Assembly (NCBI RefSeq): GCF_965363235.1
Contig: NC_134846.1
Span: 31,692,218-31,756,217 of the forward strand
Reading direction: 5' to 3'
Source: Mytilus galloprovincialis
Lineage: Eukaryota; Mollusca; Bivalvia; Mytilida; Mytilidae
DNA: 64,000 nucleotides
Within the stretch, counting starts at the first letter, position 1, and each line of letters begins with the position of its first letter. The notes under the pieces were generated by a model. That model saw only the letters and a list, made by a program, of their open reading frames with translations. It had not been told where the DNA came from and did not search any database. A program made the translations under genes and the position numbers. Below, one piece after another: positions 37,231 to 47,790 of this stretch.

Positions 37231-38605
37231 ATCTTTGTAGTCATTTCACAATGAAGAACCATTATATCTTTTTATATCACCATGGTTGTCATTGACCAAT
37301 GAAATTCCCTCTTTAAATGCTGTAAAAGAACAATAAAGTGTTGACACAGATTTATATGTATTGTCTGTTAACAGAAAATTCAGATTGACTGCAGCAATTG
37401 CTAAATATTTTTTTTTAAAGTTACTGAACCATAACAAAGAGAGCAGTGCTTCAACAAAATTGTCAATATGAGATGTATTAGATGTTATCTGAACTACATG
37501 TACTTAGTATTTTGAGTGGGATTATCATGATTATTGTTAAAGAACAATGAAGAACAGTGCTTTGCAATAGTCGCTAAAACTGATAGTAATGCAACTTTAT
37601 CATGTTTATTGAAAATATCATTGATCTATCACAAGCAGTATATTGTACCTTTCAACATGTTCAAATTGACTACAGCAGAAAACTTAGCGATAATTGACAC
37701 CACAAAGACAAGCAGAAAATTTACCAATAATTGACACCACCAAAGACAACAAAGCCTCCTACAGAAAAGTAACACATCTCGATACAGCAACTTGCATCAC
37801 AGGCAAGACAAAAAATGGTGTTTTTCTTTTGAACTAATTACTGTACATGCAAAAGGTATTTTACTGGTAATACACTCTTATAATATAATACATTGTAATA
37901 GCACTATTAGTGACAATACATTCGTAGTATAGAAGATTACATTTTGACAATAAAAGTTTCTTCAGTTATGCTCCTTGCCAATGTCATGAAAATAGTTGAA
38001 AATAGAAAATGAAAATTGCAATGAGAAATAATCCATACTGCAAAATCAGTATCTTTTTTTTTTTTTGGCAGTGGTCAGTTAATTTAACTTTTTCTGCAAG
38101 TTTTTTAAAGAAACTACATTTTTAATTAACTGTTGTCACCTGTTCATGACATTTGATAGACTTTTGGTTACCCTTTGAGTACTTGACAGAAAACAATGTA
38201 AAGAAATTCTTATTTGAAATCTTCATGAAAATTTCTGGAGGTTAATAGTCTTTATTAGTACATAACTTGACTCTCTCATCAGCTTGCCTTGTCATGCTTG
38301 TGTCAAACCTACATTTTGTACTAACTGTACCTGCTTGTCGAGTGTTTTCAAAGTCCAGAAAACTAAACTATAATTTTACCTTCTGGATTGTCCAAATAAT
38401 TATGACATCTTGAAGGCTACCATATTTTTTTTCTTTGACTTTTCTTTGATGCCTTACATCGTCGCAGGAAGGCATCATAGCAAAAATTTTAAATAGTCTT
38501 CCAAGACGTCATAATAATTTGGACTACCTTCCGGTATGTATCAATATAAACATGATAAAGTTAAGCTCTTTCAACTTGTAGTTTTTTTCCCAGCTAATAT
38601 TTTTA
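37231..38605. other. NAA60 upstream region, no further gene seen
   Basis: Would hold the NAA60 promoter and any 5' UTR exon. No TATA or other clear core element was identified. Short frames at 37246-37437 and 37534-37734 share near-identical surroundings (ACAATGAAGAAC, TTGACTGCAGCA/TTGACTACAGCA), suggesting a local diverged duplication. Confidence 0.45.
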
Positions 38606-38733
38606 ACTCTGCCACATTCTGTATGTGCCTGTCCCAAATCAGGAGCATGTTATTCAGTGGTTGTTGTATGTTGTTGTATATCATGTTAAAGTTTGTTTTT
38701 CATTCATTGTTTTGTTTATCATGTTTATAAATC

Positions 38734-39086
38734 CAGGGTTCTCAATAAGGATTTTTTAAGGCGAGTCCAGGGACTCATCACTTTTGTCCATGGTGAGTCA
38801 CAACAGTTAGAAGATATCTAATTGCAATATGATTTATCATTTTAAGGCTCCATGACCTAAAAGAGCAATGAAATGACATTACATTCAGATATCTTTTTTT
38901 CTATTGTTATAAAATGATGATATGACTATGAGCAAGGATTTGTATAGTTAGATACAAATCCTTGCTATGAGTGTTCAGTTTATACAAATTTTGATGCATC
39001 TTTGGATTCACCAGTTTTGAAAATGATGAGTCCAGACAGATTTTCATGAGTCCTGGACTCATGGACTCGCCTTAGTGAGAACCCTG
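38734..39086. mobile_element. hAT-like MITE
   Basis: Ends CAGGGTTCTCAATAAGG and CCTTAGTGAGAACCCTG, with GGCGAGTCC / GGACTCGCC just inside. ATAAATC is duplicated at both sides. Several GAGTCC / GGACTC motifs lie inside, and a 32-bp palindrome has inserted at 38933. Confidence 0.75.
38933..38964. repeat. 32-bp CAAGGATTTGTAT palindrome with 7-bp direct repeats
   Basis: 13-bp perfect arms CAAGGATTTGTAT / ATACAAATCCTTG around AGTTAG; CTATGAG directly on each side (38926-38932 and 38965-38971). It sits inside the hAT-like MITE 38734-39086. Confidence 0.7.
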
Positions 39087-39523
39087 ATAAATCAGGATGT
39101 ACAACAGAGTGAAGGTGCCGTCGATTTATTGACATTTTGCGTCTATGTGGTTCAATTTTTTTTTATTGTTGACACTAAGACCCTGTTGAATGTTTACTGG
39201 TCATGCTGATAAGAATGTCAAAACACCGAGTAACAACATACAAGTAGATTATTAACGACGGGTGCTACATGTCATGCATGTGAAGAAGGTTCTGCTTACC
39301 CTTTTAGAGCACTTGAGATTGCTCAAAGTTTTTTGTGGAGTTTGAAATTTGTGTTGCTTAGTTTTTTAGTTTTCTATGTTGTGTCTTTAGTATTAAATAT
39401 TTGACTGTCTGTTAGTGTTATTTAGCCATGGTGTTTATTTTCGATCTACGAGTTTAAATGTGTATCTTTTGTCCCTCTTTTTGATCATCATCTTCTTCAT
39501 CTTCACCGACCTTGAGGTGGAAA

Positions 39524-39586
39524 CCACAGGCACTTGTTTCTAACCTTCCAATGGATAGAAACAGCACTAGAAACAAGTGCCTGTGG
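39524..39586. repeat. 62-bp CCACAGGCACTTG palindrome with 7-bp direct repeats
   Basis: 19-bp perfect arms CCACAGGCACTTGTTTCTA (39524-39542) and complement (39568-39586) around a 25-base loop. If the last G belongs to the target, GTGGAAA is directly repeated at 39517-39523 and 39586-39592. Related single arms (CACTTGTCTCAGA) occur near 10190 and 11075. Confidence 0.55.
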
Positions 39587-40224
39587 TGGAAATATATCAA
39601 TTTTATTGGATTTCTCTTGGCTTTTATGCAGGTGCGTGATTAATATCTATGAAAGTTTAAAGTTTATAAATTAAATCATTCAAAAAAAATCATGATCAAT
39701 TACCCTGTGGTCTTCCATTTTAACTTAAAGGAATTTTTATGAGTTGAGGATAAACATTTCAATACAAGGGCGTCGAAGATGAAAGTAAACATTCCAAAAC
39801 AGGAAGTAAAATTTTGGATATATTAAATTGTGTCTAGCACTTCCGTAATCCCCGTTTAACAAATATATACTTTCCGTACTTTTCTGTATCTTCATAAAGA
39901 AGTTATGTGAAAAATAATTATATCGGAAAAAACGTTTGCTATTAAAGGTATACATTTTAACAAAAAAATAAAATGAGCAAGATCGAAAATGTAATGACAT
40001 ATTTTAACCCAAACAAGTCTGAATCTTCTCAGCGATTTATTATTTAAGGTCATTTCGTCCCACACAATCTTTGAACAACTCTAACTGTTAAGTGTTTTAT
40101 TAAGAGAAAGAAATCTATATATGACAATTTGAAATTTAACATGTAAATTCTTGACACAGTTAAAAGAATATTAATTCATTATTTTATTGAAAGCTTCAGA
40201 TTTTTTCAATTCAGTTAATGATCA

Positions 40225-40285
40225 TGACTGACATGCATGACATATTTGCCACTGGACGTTATGCAAAAAACAATCAATCAATAAA
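40225..40285 (+). repeat. SINE-type tail at the start of unit 1 (also 48810-48870 and 59855-59915)
   Basis: CCACTGGACGTTATGCAAAA followed by AATCAATCAAT is the 3' tail typical of a molluscan SINE. The same tail opens units 2 and 3, so it was already there before duplication. Confidence 0.5.
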
Positions 40286-40640
40286 ACAAAGGGACAACAT
40301 TAGGTATCCTGAAAACTTTGCTCTATATATATGATAGATTTCGTATCCCCCTGAAACTTTTTTAAAATGATATCATACGGTCTGTCAGAGTGCGAAGATA
40401 TCAGGTATATTCTAGTATGATGATAATATGTGACCACTTGATATGATTGATAGTATATGCCTTTGATCCTTTTATGGGTGTAATTTGTGCCGCTTATAAA
40501 TTATATTCTATGTCTTGATAGTTTTAGTAGTTGTCCGTATTTGATTGTCATATATTCTATTGAAATCCAAGTTGTGATAAATCATGATAAACAATTCTCA
40601 GCAAACCGGCCAATCAGACAATAAGAACTTGTTTACAAGT

Positions 40641-40856
40641 GAGCTACCCTCGGAATTTTTATGGTGGGGGTCACGGTGGTGGTAAACAAGACAGGATTTC
40701 AATTTATGTAATGAAAGTCAAAACTATAAATAAAAAAAATGGAGGAACGAATATAATGAAAAATAAACAGGCAGGACAGAGCCTGATTACAACTTAAAAA
40801 ACCAGGACAATTTTTTTTCATCCTAGTTCCGCATAAAATTCAAACGATAGTTCTCT
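40641..40856. mobile_element. Diverged copy of the 20.7-kb MITE (unit 1)
   Basis: GAGCTACC...GAATTTTTATGG at the left and TTTCATCCTAG...CATAAAATTCAAACGATAG at the right match the ends of the 20677-20979 MITE, with GGCAGGACAG inside. It was present before the duplication because unit 2 has it at the same place. Confidence 0.6.
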
Positions 40857-41590
40857 TAAAACCAGTGACGCATGCTAGTATAATGCAAATCGTTAATAAG
40901 ATGTAAGATGTGTAAGTAGTATTTTCAAAAGCAGTGTAGATTCACACCAAGGTCCTTTTCTCGGCAAGAGCAATTGCAGGCTCTCACGTTTCAATTTCAC
41001 ATGATTGTTTTTTCATCATATTTCAAACAATTATAGAAATTGTTACTGACAGTTCAAAGATGTAGATCAGGTACTATCTGCATTAGTAAACCATTTTATC
41101 ATTTTGGTTTTATGTAAAATATGGCATTTAGGAAACGAATTTGTTAATTGTTAATTTCTGTTATGTTGACAATGAACATTGTTTTAAACCTTTTTTACAA
41201 TTATCACTTGTCTTGACAGAAAACCACTCCACTACTTAACACTTTCTCGTATTTTGTCAATAGAACAAGTAGCTGTGAAAGAGACACCAAAGGAGTATTC
41301 AAACTCAAAAGTTGAAAACAAAATTACAACACCAGACAAATAAAACAACAGTACACAAAAGACAACATAGAAAACTAAAAACCGAGCAACACGAACCTCA
41401 CCAAAACTTGGAGGTGATCTCAGTTCTTCGTAAAAAAAAAAGATGCGAAATATATCAAAAAGATATGTTACTGAATATAACTATTTTAATCATTCAAAAG
41501 AAGGTGTCGAATATAACGAGATTTTAGTATAGTACGTTAACAGTAAACTGTGAATTTGAAAGAGTCTCAGCTGGCTACTTTTTATCCTCT

Positions 41591-43374
41591 TCAACCTAAA
41601 AAAAAAAGAAGACAAAAATGCAAATATATACGCATGATATCAAATTGAAGCTCCCAAACGTTAATATAAATAGAAATATTCGAACTTTTGTTCAATAGCA
41701 AACTTATGTTATTTATTCAAGAAACATGTGGTTTATTTTCTTAATGAGATCAAGTCTCAAATTTTATGATTGAACGGCGACAAAGAGATGTATTGTATTA
41801 TTAGATACTAAGGAACACCATATACCATTTATACAACACGCTGTTACGCATGTTACAGTTTCGGAAATGTTGTGCATCTCGCAAACAAAACAACAACAAA
41901 AAACGGACGAATACCGGTATGTTGGCATTACTGTATGCAAGAAAATCTTTAAAAAATTGTGAACGGATACTATTTGTGGGATGAAAATAATGAAAAAAGA
42001 TGAAAAATGAATGTTCCTTGTTGTTTGATTGCTGCCTCGGAGCATATCACACATTTGGTTGCATGGTTCCCCCCGTAAATTTTTTAGTATGTCTGCGGAA
42101 TATACAAATGTCAAGGTTATCAGATAAGGGTAGGATACCAGTCGAACCACACAATAAATGTCATTTATGTTTATTAATTGATAAAGGAAAATGCTTATTT
42201 TAACTTTTGTCTTGAAAATTGCATAAGAAAATAATCATGATAGACAACATACTAAATCAAAAGCGTTTAAATAAACAAACCACGCTTCTAAATATCTAAA
42301 TAATGTTTAACTTACATCCTTTACATTTACAATGTTTGCCTTTGCAATCACCACGTGCACAACCAGATCGTCTGCAACAGTCATTACAATTCTTGTCCGC
42401 TTGCACTACCTTGTTGTAATTTTTGGACATGCAACCTTTTACAACTAGTTTGCATTGATCATCGGTCATGAAAACTGACTGTCCATTTACCATGTTTACG
42501 GATACCATTCCTAAAATATACAATGTGCGTAGGGATTAATTAACTTAGAAATGTTATACTCCCCAGTATGTTCTATTTGGTGGTGTTACATCTATCAAAG
42601 TCTTCTCGAATTATTTTTTAAAGAATTCCGCTCAAACTGGTCCAGGGGTCAGTCTTAAACTTGCAAAATTTGTCAGTTGTGAAGGCTTCATTGATACTTT
42701 CAAATAAAGAACAACATAAAAAGTGTTATTCCTTTGCTTTTTTTTCGATTTTTGTTGCTGTGCATGTACTGATTTTTGTTGTACCCTTGGTCAAAGAAAA
42801 CAAAATCATGCAGAGTATCTAATCAAGCAGTCTGAACTTTTATTTAGAACTATAAACCCAAATATAAAACCGAAATCAAGCCAGGCGCGGATCCAGAAGG
42901 GGGGGGGGTTCCGGGGGTTGGAACCCCCCCCCCCCTTTGTCCTGGGTTAGGAACCCCCCTTTTTAAAATGGCTGGATCCGCCCCTGCAAGCCAAACACAA
43001 TAATAGGTATTTACCTGGAGTGCTAATTTTAAAATGTTTGGTCAAACCTAAACATTGACACTGGCATCTTTTATAAAATATATATAAACAATTGAACGCA
43101 CCATAGACAAACATATGTATTTCAAACATATTGTTACACAATCATTCATCTAGTACAATGGAACTAGCAAAGATATAATGACAAGGATCAGCAAAGAACT
43201 GCTTTCTGACGACTTCGACCTATGTAGAATGCAACATCACTCGCTAGGACCACAAAAATCAAACTTTACAACGGCAATGTAAAATTAGATTTACTTTTTG
43301 AAGCCAAGTATAAAATAAGTAAACTTACCAACAAGACACACGAACAATAGGATTATAGCAAGTCCACTCTTCAT
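41591..43374 (-). CDS. Secreted 10-cysteine basic peptide, copy 1 (three exons)
   Basis: Small secreted cysteine-rich peptide of unknown function. Exon 1 (43374-43329) encodes MKSGLAIILLFVCLV and a phase-1 G before GTAAGT: a hydrophobic signal peptide. Exon 2 (42510-42316), after acceptor TATTTTAG, encodes the rest of the signal, a likely cleavage near VNG-QS, and the mature part from MTDDQCKLVVKGC to KGKHCKCKG. Exon 3 begins at 41595 after a strong T-rich acceptor and supplies GT then TGA, so the last residue is Cys. Total 81 residues. Cysteine spacing is C-x6-C-x14-C-x2-CC-x4-C-x4-C-x4-C-x1-C-x2-C. The mature part is Lys/Arg-rich, as in many mollusc antimicrobial peptides, but I cannot name a family. 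All three junctions keep phase and are conserved in copy 3. Compared with copy 3 it has three extra residues (NMV) at the cleavage region. A 105-bp MITE sits in intron 1. Confidence 0.85.
42882..42986. mobile_element. 105-bp MITE in intron 1 of peptide copy 1
   Basis: Ends CAGGCGCGGATCC and GGATCCGCCCCTG, G and C runs inside, CAAGC on both sides. Copies 2 and 3 have the uninterrupted site AATCAAGCCAAACAC or near to it, so it inserted after the duplication. Confidence 0.8.
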
Positions 43375-43431
43375 TTTTCTTATTCTATAATATATAATGT
43401 TTTGTAGTTATAGTCCATATTATGCAGGTGG

Positions 43432-43439
43432 TTTTTATA
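43432..43439 (-). promoter_or_regulatory. TATA box of cysteine-rich peptide copy 1
   Basis: TATAAAAA on the minus strand, 65 bases before the ATG. The same octamer lies exactly 65 bases before the ATG of copy 3, in an otherwise well conserved 5' flank, implying a 5' UTR of about 30 bases. Confidence 0.6.
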
Positions 43440-43896
43440 TCATTAGTTTGGGTTTTTTTCTGTCTTTTCAGGCTATAATCAATTAAATTAATAAATCAAT
43501 ATAAATAATCGATAAAATCTGGACATAGGGTATATGAATATGAAATTAGCTGTGTGAAAAAAGCAACCATTCTAATCTAAATTTGAAAAAAATTGTCTTT
43601 ATTTTGCAATTGAATACCTAAAAAATACTCTCTTGCCTTCCAAAAAAAGAAATCCATGGTAGATCCCAATAAAAAAAAATCACCATCACTGTATAGACCT
43701 GAAATTTTTTGTTTGTTTCATAACAAAACAAAACGAAAACGTGGAAGCATTTAAATAAATTTGATAGAAAAAACAACCTTAATAAAAACATATTTTGATT
43801 ATATAGTCAAGTTTAAAATTGGTTCAAAAAATTATGACTTTATAAGAGGCATCACAGAAAAAAATCAAAGTAGTCTCTGAGCATGTTTAAAACGTC

Positions 43897-44170
43897 ATAT
43901 ACTTAGTAAATACCTATGTTGTATTATCATATACTTAGTACATACGTGTACTTATATATATATTTTATACTATCATATACTTAGTACATACATGTACCTA
44001 TGGTGTACTATCATATACTTAGTACATATCTATGTTATACTATTTTATACCTAGTACATACCTCTGTTATACTATCCTATAGTTAGTACATATCTATGTT
44101 ATACTATCCTATAGTTAGCACATACATGTACCTATGTTATACTATTTTATATTTAGTACTTACCTCTGTT
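43897..44170. repeat. ATAC-rich minisatellite, unit 1
   Basis: About seven copies of a 30-40-bp unit containing TACTATCATATACTTAGTAC and CATGTACCTATGTTA. Same unit in units 2 and 3. Confidence 0.85.
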
Positions 44171-44429
44171 AGTCTCCTATAAACTGTTTAATATACCTGT
44201 TCGTTAATCCTCTGTCTTTATATACATGTTCTAGTTCCATTGTCAACATGTTACATTTAATATGAGCACAGATGTCTGCATTCCTTGGGCATTAAATACG
44301 ATTATTAGCCAGTTTGATAATCCATCATGTATGAAACTGTCCCTTCATTAAGAAAAACAAAATTTTGTCCATTGCAGACTAACAGGGCAGTAATACAAGG
44401 TCATTATCAATAAACAGATGCTATGATGA

Positions 44430-44560
44430 ATAGCGCTGTTATGAAAAAAAAATCATAATACCATTATGAAAAAAAACAGTGCCGTTATGAAGAAAAAACA
44501 CTGTGCCAATATGAAAATAACCGGCGCCATTATGAAATTTAGGGCTATAATGATTTTTTT
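44430..44560. repeat. CCATTATGAAAAA short tandem tract (also 63110-63225)
   Basis: Four to five loose copies of GCCATTATGAAAAAAA-type units in unit 1, with a matching tract in unit 3. The tract is missing from unit 2. Confidence 0.65.
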
Positions 44561-45128
44561 GTTGTTATCACTTCAAATACATTTCGGGGAAAGAGACATT
44601 AAGAAATTGAGAATTCTGAAAAATCATGATCTTATTTGACCTGCTTGTCAAAATTATAATTGCATCATTTCATGATGTGCATCAATTAATTTAATTTTAA
44701 TTTTTAAAAATCTAGAAAGAAATCTTGTAATTTGTAAACCAAACATTGCTTTAAATAGGACAACAATTACGCTATACAGTATTTACATTTACATGTTATT
44801 CCATAACAGCACTTTTAAAGTTCTTTTTTATATTGCATTTGTTATAATTATATTTCTATTATTCTTCGTCAATTTATCCCTTTCTGCACCCATTGTATAA
44901 AAAAAAAAATTAATCAACGTGTGCTTCGTTTGATCTCAGAACATCATTGATTAAAATCCGATTATGACATCGAATTTTCTTGCTTTCCTCTGAAATTCCT
45001 ATTGTGACGGCATGAAAAAAGGCGACCATGTCTGATGACGTCGTAGAGAAAGAGCACATCTTTTTGCAGATCATTCGAAAAGAAGGAATAAGTTTGCCTG
45101 CATAATGTTAGAAAATCATTAGAGAAAC

Positions 45129-45234
45129 AGATTCCACCACCAAATCTCGTGTAATTCGATATTTATCCGACAGTTTTATTTAACTGTCTCGAGTGGATGA
45201 ATATCGTATTACACTCGATGCAGTGGTAGAATCT
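45129..45234. repeat. Imperfect palindrome, MITE-like
   Basis: AGATTCCACCACCAAATCTC...CGATATTTATCCGACAG and an imperfect complement ending GGTAGAATCT; arms of about 45 bases. Confidence 0.6.
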
Positions 45235-45490
45235 AATATATATATACAATTTTTCCACAAAAATAATGATTTGGCTTTGTTAGATATTACACATTGACAG
45301 TTAGGTTAGTAAGAGTATTAAGACATGGGTATTTTTAAATTGACTTTTATTTGTCCTCGGTCAGTTATACTGACCGCAGGTGCATTTATGTCCGTCGGCG
45401 TTGTCTCATGCTTTGCAGGAATACTTTACCAGTATAACAGACCATGGACATATAAAAAGATAATTATGATAATTACTACTTAGCAGTAAG

Positions 45491-46897
45491 ACAAGATTAT
45501 TTGTCCATCATTCAAATATTAGAAATAACCTGTGTTTTAAAATTCAAATAAGTCATATTCCTCTTAGCCGTATCTCTTTAAATAAAGGCAACAGTAGTAT
45601 ACCGCTATTCAAAACTCGTAAATCGATGGGAAAAAACAAAATCGGGGTAACAAACTAAAACTGAGGGAAACGCATTAAATATAAGAGAAGAACAACGACA
45701 CAACATTAAAATGTAACACACACAGAAACGGACTAAGCATTAGACAAAATCCGATGAGAATAACAAATATAAGATCAAAACCAAAAACATGAATTTGGGA
45801 TAGTAAAGTACCGTAACACGTATTAAAGTAATGTGAATTCACACTTAAATATAAGAGAAAACAAACGACACAACGGAATCACAACGTTAAAATGTAACAC
45901 ACACAGAAACGAACTATAATATAACAATGGCCATATTCCTGACTTGGTTCAGGACATTTTTTAAAAGAAAAAAATGGTGGGTTGAACCTGGTTTTGTGGC
46001 ATGCCAAACCTCCCGCTCTAATGGCAACGATAAATTTAACATTAAAATGACAACATAACATTACAGGACTAAAATACAAATAAATAAGAGAACATATTAG
46101 ACAAAGAAACACACGAATAATAGCTAACAAAAGGCACTAGGTTTAAAATTCAATACGCCAGAAGCGCGCCTCGTCCACAAAGGACCTACCAGTTACCTCC
46201 AGATACAAAACTTCGAAAGTCAAAACAAGCACAACGTTGTACAGCACTGAGGATCAAAAGTTCAAAATGGTTGTGCCAAATATGGCTAGGGTTTTCTGCT
46301 TGGGATAAGAACATCCTTATTATTTAGAACAATTTATGCTTTTGCAAACAGTAAATTTTATAAAATGACTATGTAAAAGATATACATGATAGAACTGAAG
46401 AATTAACTAATTACAGAAAACAAAACCCGGATACATTACATAAACCCACACAAAAAATAGACACACCCGACATAGTCAAGGCCTCAACGCAAAAAGTGAG
46501 AAAAAAAGTGACGTCACATACGAAGTGGTAAAAAGGCACAAAAAATGATGTCACATTTGAAATTCTTAAACAGCACTCAAAAAATGACGTCACATTTGAA
46601 TGACTAAAACTATTTCTCAAAAAATAAGATAGAATTGGGATTGATTTAAGCTTATAATTGAACTAAATACTGATATTACATTTAATAACAATGAAAATTG
46701 CAATACTTATTAATAGCAAACTGAGGTAGCAATTAACCATATTATATAGCTATGTCCAATTTGTTTTGAATCTAACTGCAAACGTAAAACATCGTACAAT
46801 TCATACAAGATTATTTGTCCATCATTCAAATATTAGAAATAACCTGGGTTTTAAAATTCAAATTAGTCATATTCCTCTTAGCCGTATCTCTTTAAAT
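45491..46897. repeat. 1.2-kb insertion bounded by 93-bp direct repeats
   Basis: 45491-45583 and 46805-46897 are the same 93 bases (ACAAGATTATTTGTCCATCA at the start) with two mismatches. Between them are mussel-type dispersed repeat fragments: two copies of AAATATAAGAGAA...ACACACACAGAAAC, a GTGGCATGCCAAACCTC segment, a GTTGTGCCAAATATGG segment, and three TGACGTCAC-type motifs. No coding region. Unit 2 has only one diverged version of the flank. Confidence 0.75.
46490..46615. promoter_or_regulatory. Three spaced TGACGTCA-type motifs inside a repeat
   Basis: GTGACGTCACAT, TGATGTCACAT and TGACGTCACAT lie 38-40 bases apart, in a repeated AAAAAATGAYGTCACATTTG context. TGACGTCA is the CRE/ATF consensus. 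As the motifs sit in repeat sequence, function is unproven. Confidence 0.3.
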
Positions 46898-47640
46898 TTG
46901 TCCTAATTTTCACAATTTACCAGCCAGACAGAAAGAAAAGCACACTTTATTCTGAAATTTACTCAAAGGATTCACAATTTTTTCACAAAGGAAACATGGA
47001 TGGACAGCTGCATAAATTCTGCAGTTTTCTTTATTTTCATGACATGGGCCACGCATGATGGAGTAGCTGTGACGTTATAACATTTAAAACAGTTGCGTTA
47101 TTTATGTATATTTTTTATCCTATGCACTTTAAAAAAAAATGGGCAATTTGATATAGTTTTTGAAAGCTTTATTATTTTGGGACCAAATATTCAGATAATG
47201 CTTATTCTATTATGAAGAAGTAAATGTTGAATCTATGTACAAATTTGAAACATTAGGAATTTTGTTTAATATAAATGCAATTCAAACGTTTGCTGAATAA
47301 GTAATCTTAAAACTTGTATTTTACTTGGCACCGTTTCCTTATTCTACCTATGACAGTCATAATTTTATAAGTTCAGCGTCCGTGAGATGGTTAATATGAT
47401 AACACTGACACGTATTTTTCAGTTTGCCGACATGGATAATATGGTGCATATTGCTAGTGAAAATTCAGATCTCAATGTAAAATTACTCACACTATCCATT
47501 TTGTAAAAAAACCAGGAAATACGAAAAACAGAATAAAAAATTGTTTAGGTTGCTAGGCGAAAATGTGCTTAACACAGAACTCCATCGCCGGTTATATTAA
47601 GCATTAAGAGGGAACTGCATGCTTTAATTATTATATATGT

Positions 47641-47790
47641 TCCAGACCATATGAGTATTTGGACCATACGCGTATAGTCATGACCATATGCGTATACTCA
47701 TATGGTCTGACCATACGCGTATGGTCAGACTATATGAGTATAATACTCGTTTGGTCATTAACGGGTCGGACCATATGAGTATTTGGACCA
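47641..47790. mobile_element. 150-bp element of alternating palindromic units with 9-bp target duplication
   Basis: Built almost wholly of GACCATAYGMGTAT units in both orientations, including the perfect 18-bp palindrome GACCATACGCGTATGGTC. It begins and ends with the same direct motif (GACCATATGAGTATTTGGAC). TATATATGT flanks it at 47632-47640 and 47791-47799. Unit 2 has a single AATATGT at the matching place. A 9-bp duplication suggests a Mutator-type integrase, which is inference. Confidence 0.7.

Noticed and set aside
41764-42150. 128-residue minus-strand frame next to peptide copy 1, with a counterpart at 60766-60963
   Set aside because: It lies in the second intron of the peptide gene; the counterparts in units 2 and 3 are broken or shortened, so the frame is not conserved.
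45491-46897. Possible LTR element because of 93-bp direct repeats
   Set aside because: Interior has no gag/pol, primer-binding site or polypurine tract; the flanks belong to the duplicated unit rather than to the insert.
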